64,000 nt of DNA, from contig JAUYVI010000004.1 of the NCBI GenBank assembly GCA_030715195.1, positions 458,845 through 522,844 of the forward strand, read 5' to 3'. A program made the position numbers and the translations under genes. Every line of letters starts with the position of its first letter. Position 1 is the stretch's first letter. Shown here piece after piece: positions 63,729 through 64,000 of the stretch. This stretch comes from Dongia sedimenti (lineage in GTDB: Bacteria; Pseudomonadota; Alphaproteobacteria; Dongiales; Dongiaceae). Below the pieces are notes generated by a model. That model saw only the letters and a list, made by a program, of their open reading frames with translations. It was not told where the DNA came from and searched no databases.

Positions 63729-64000
63729 TCATGACCGTTTGCGGCCCGTCTTGGCCGGCGCGCCGCAAAGCATATCGACGCCGGCATCGGCCAGGCTCTC
63801 GAGCGCCGCGCGGTCTTCGCCTGCGCGCGCCCGGACCGCGAGGGCGAACATGAGCGAGGCGGCGAGCTTGGCCAGCATGGCGGGGTCCGCCTTGGTGTCG
63901 AGCTCGCCCGCCTTGCGGGCCAGTCGGAAGCGCTCCTCCAGGATCGCATTGAAGAGGGCGAGACTTTCCGCCAGGGCCTGGCGTACCCGCGGATTCCGCA
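63729..64000 (-). CDS. TetR-family regulator, C-terminal part
   Basis: The last 90 codons of a gene whose start lies beyond the window. The visible part is helical (RQALAESLALFNAILEERFR; MLAKLAASLMFALAVRARAG) and ends GAPAKTGRKRS, like the ligand-binding half of TetR regulators. The DNA-binding half is not in the window, so the family call is tentative. Confidence 0.55.
   Translation of the reverse strand, partial: RNPRVRQALAESLALFNAILEERFRLARKAGELDTKADPAMLAKLAASLMFALAVRARAGEDRAALESLADAGVDMLCGAPAKTGRKRS

Overview
The window is one 64 kb stretch of GC-rich, densely packed chromosome. Gene content points to an alphaproteobacterium, most likely in or near the Rhodospirillales: a 1,609-residue NAD-dependent glutamate dehydrogenase, a hemC - hemD/hemX fusion - hemY cluster next to tsaD, a Na+/H+ antiporter, HspQ, and ABC sugar importers with a Tat-type binding protein. 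Genus cannot be fixed from the sequence. No phage, IS element, CRISPR array or rRNA operon was seen; one tRNA-Thr(CGU) is present.

Region 1 (about 1-17.5 kb) is a surface-carbohydrate locus centred on a legionaminic-acid-like nonulosonic acid (NulO). Two divergent operons share the promoter region 4852-4981. Leftward run legB, legC and legG/neuC-type genes. Rightward run neuB (legI), neuD (legH), a CBS-linked nucleotidyltransferase like PtmE, a methyltransferase, an N-acetyl-sugar amidotransferase, a second methyltransferase, a polysaccharide-deacetylase-like protein and a sugar formyltransferase. A convergent leftward block follows: GalM, an ATP-grasp protein, HisF and HisH paralogues that should feed ammonia to the amidotransferase, and a surface-carbohydrate protein. 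Together these predict an acetamidino-substituted, possibly N-methylated and N-formylated NulO. No CMP-NulO synthetase is in the window.

Region 2 (17.6-36.5 kb) is mostly sugar uptake and catabolism. It holds a DUF763 protein; a binding protein and two permeases with no ATPase of their own, plus an unknown fourth gene; a LysR regulator divergent from NmrA-like and aldo/keto reductase genes; and a tight leftward operon of a SAF/homoserine-dehydrogenase-like oxidoreductase, E1 alpha, E1 beta and E2 of a 2-oxo-acid or acetoin-type dehydrogenase, a SorC regulator and a PfkB kinase. A stand-alone sugar-type ABC ATPase diverges from this operon and could energise the orphan permeases.

Region 3 (36.3-64 kb) is core and housekeeping: tRNA-Thr, haem synthesis (hemY, a hemD-hemX fusion, hemC), tsaD, YciI and EVE proteins, an isocitrate lyase/PEP mutase superfamily enzyme, CreD, a chemoreceptor, acetyl-CoA synthetase, glutamate dehydrogenase, a small membrane protein overlapping a secreted protease, NhaA with a compact leader hairpin and a 33-residue upstream gene, two DJ-1/PfpI proteins, HspQ, a MarR regulator paired with a 50-residue gene, AMP nucleosidase and a truncated TetR gene.

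Large inverted repeats of several families sit in intergenic gaps, three of them exactly between convergent genes. The most notable items are the predicted modified NulO pathway, the unassigned catabolic operon, the nhaA leader hairpin, the MarR/small-protein promoter pair and the HemD-HemX fusion.
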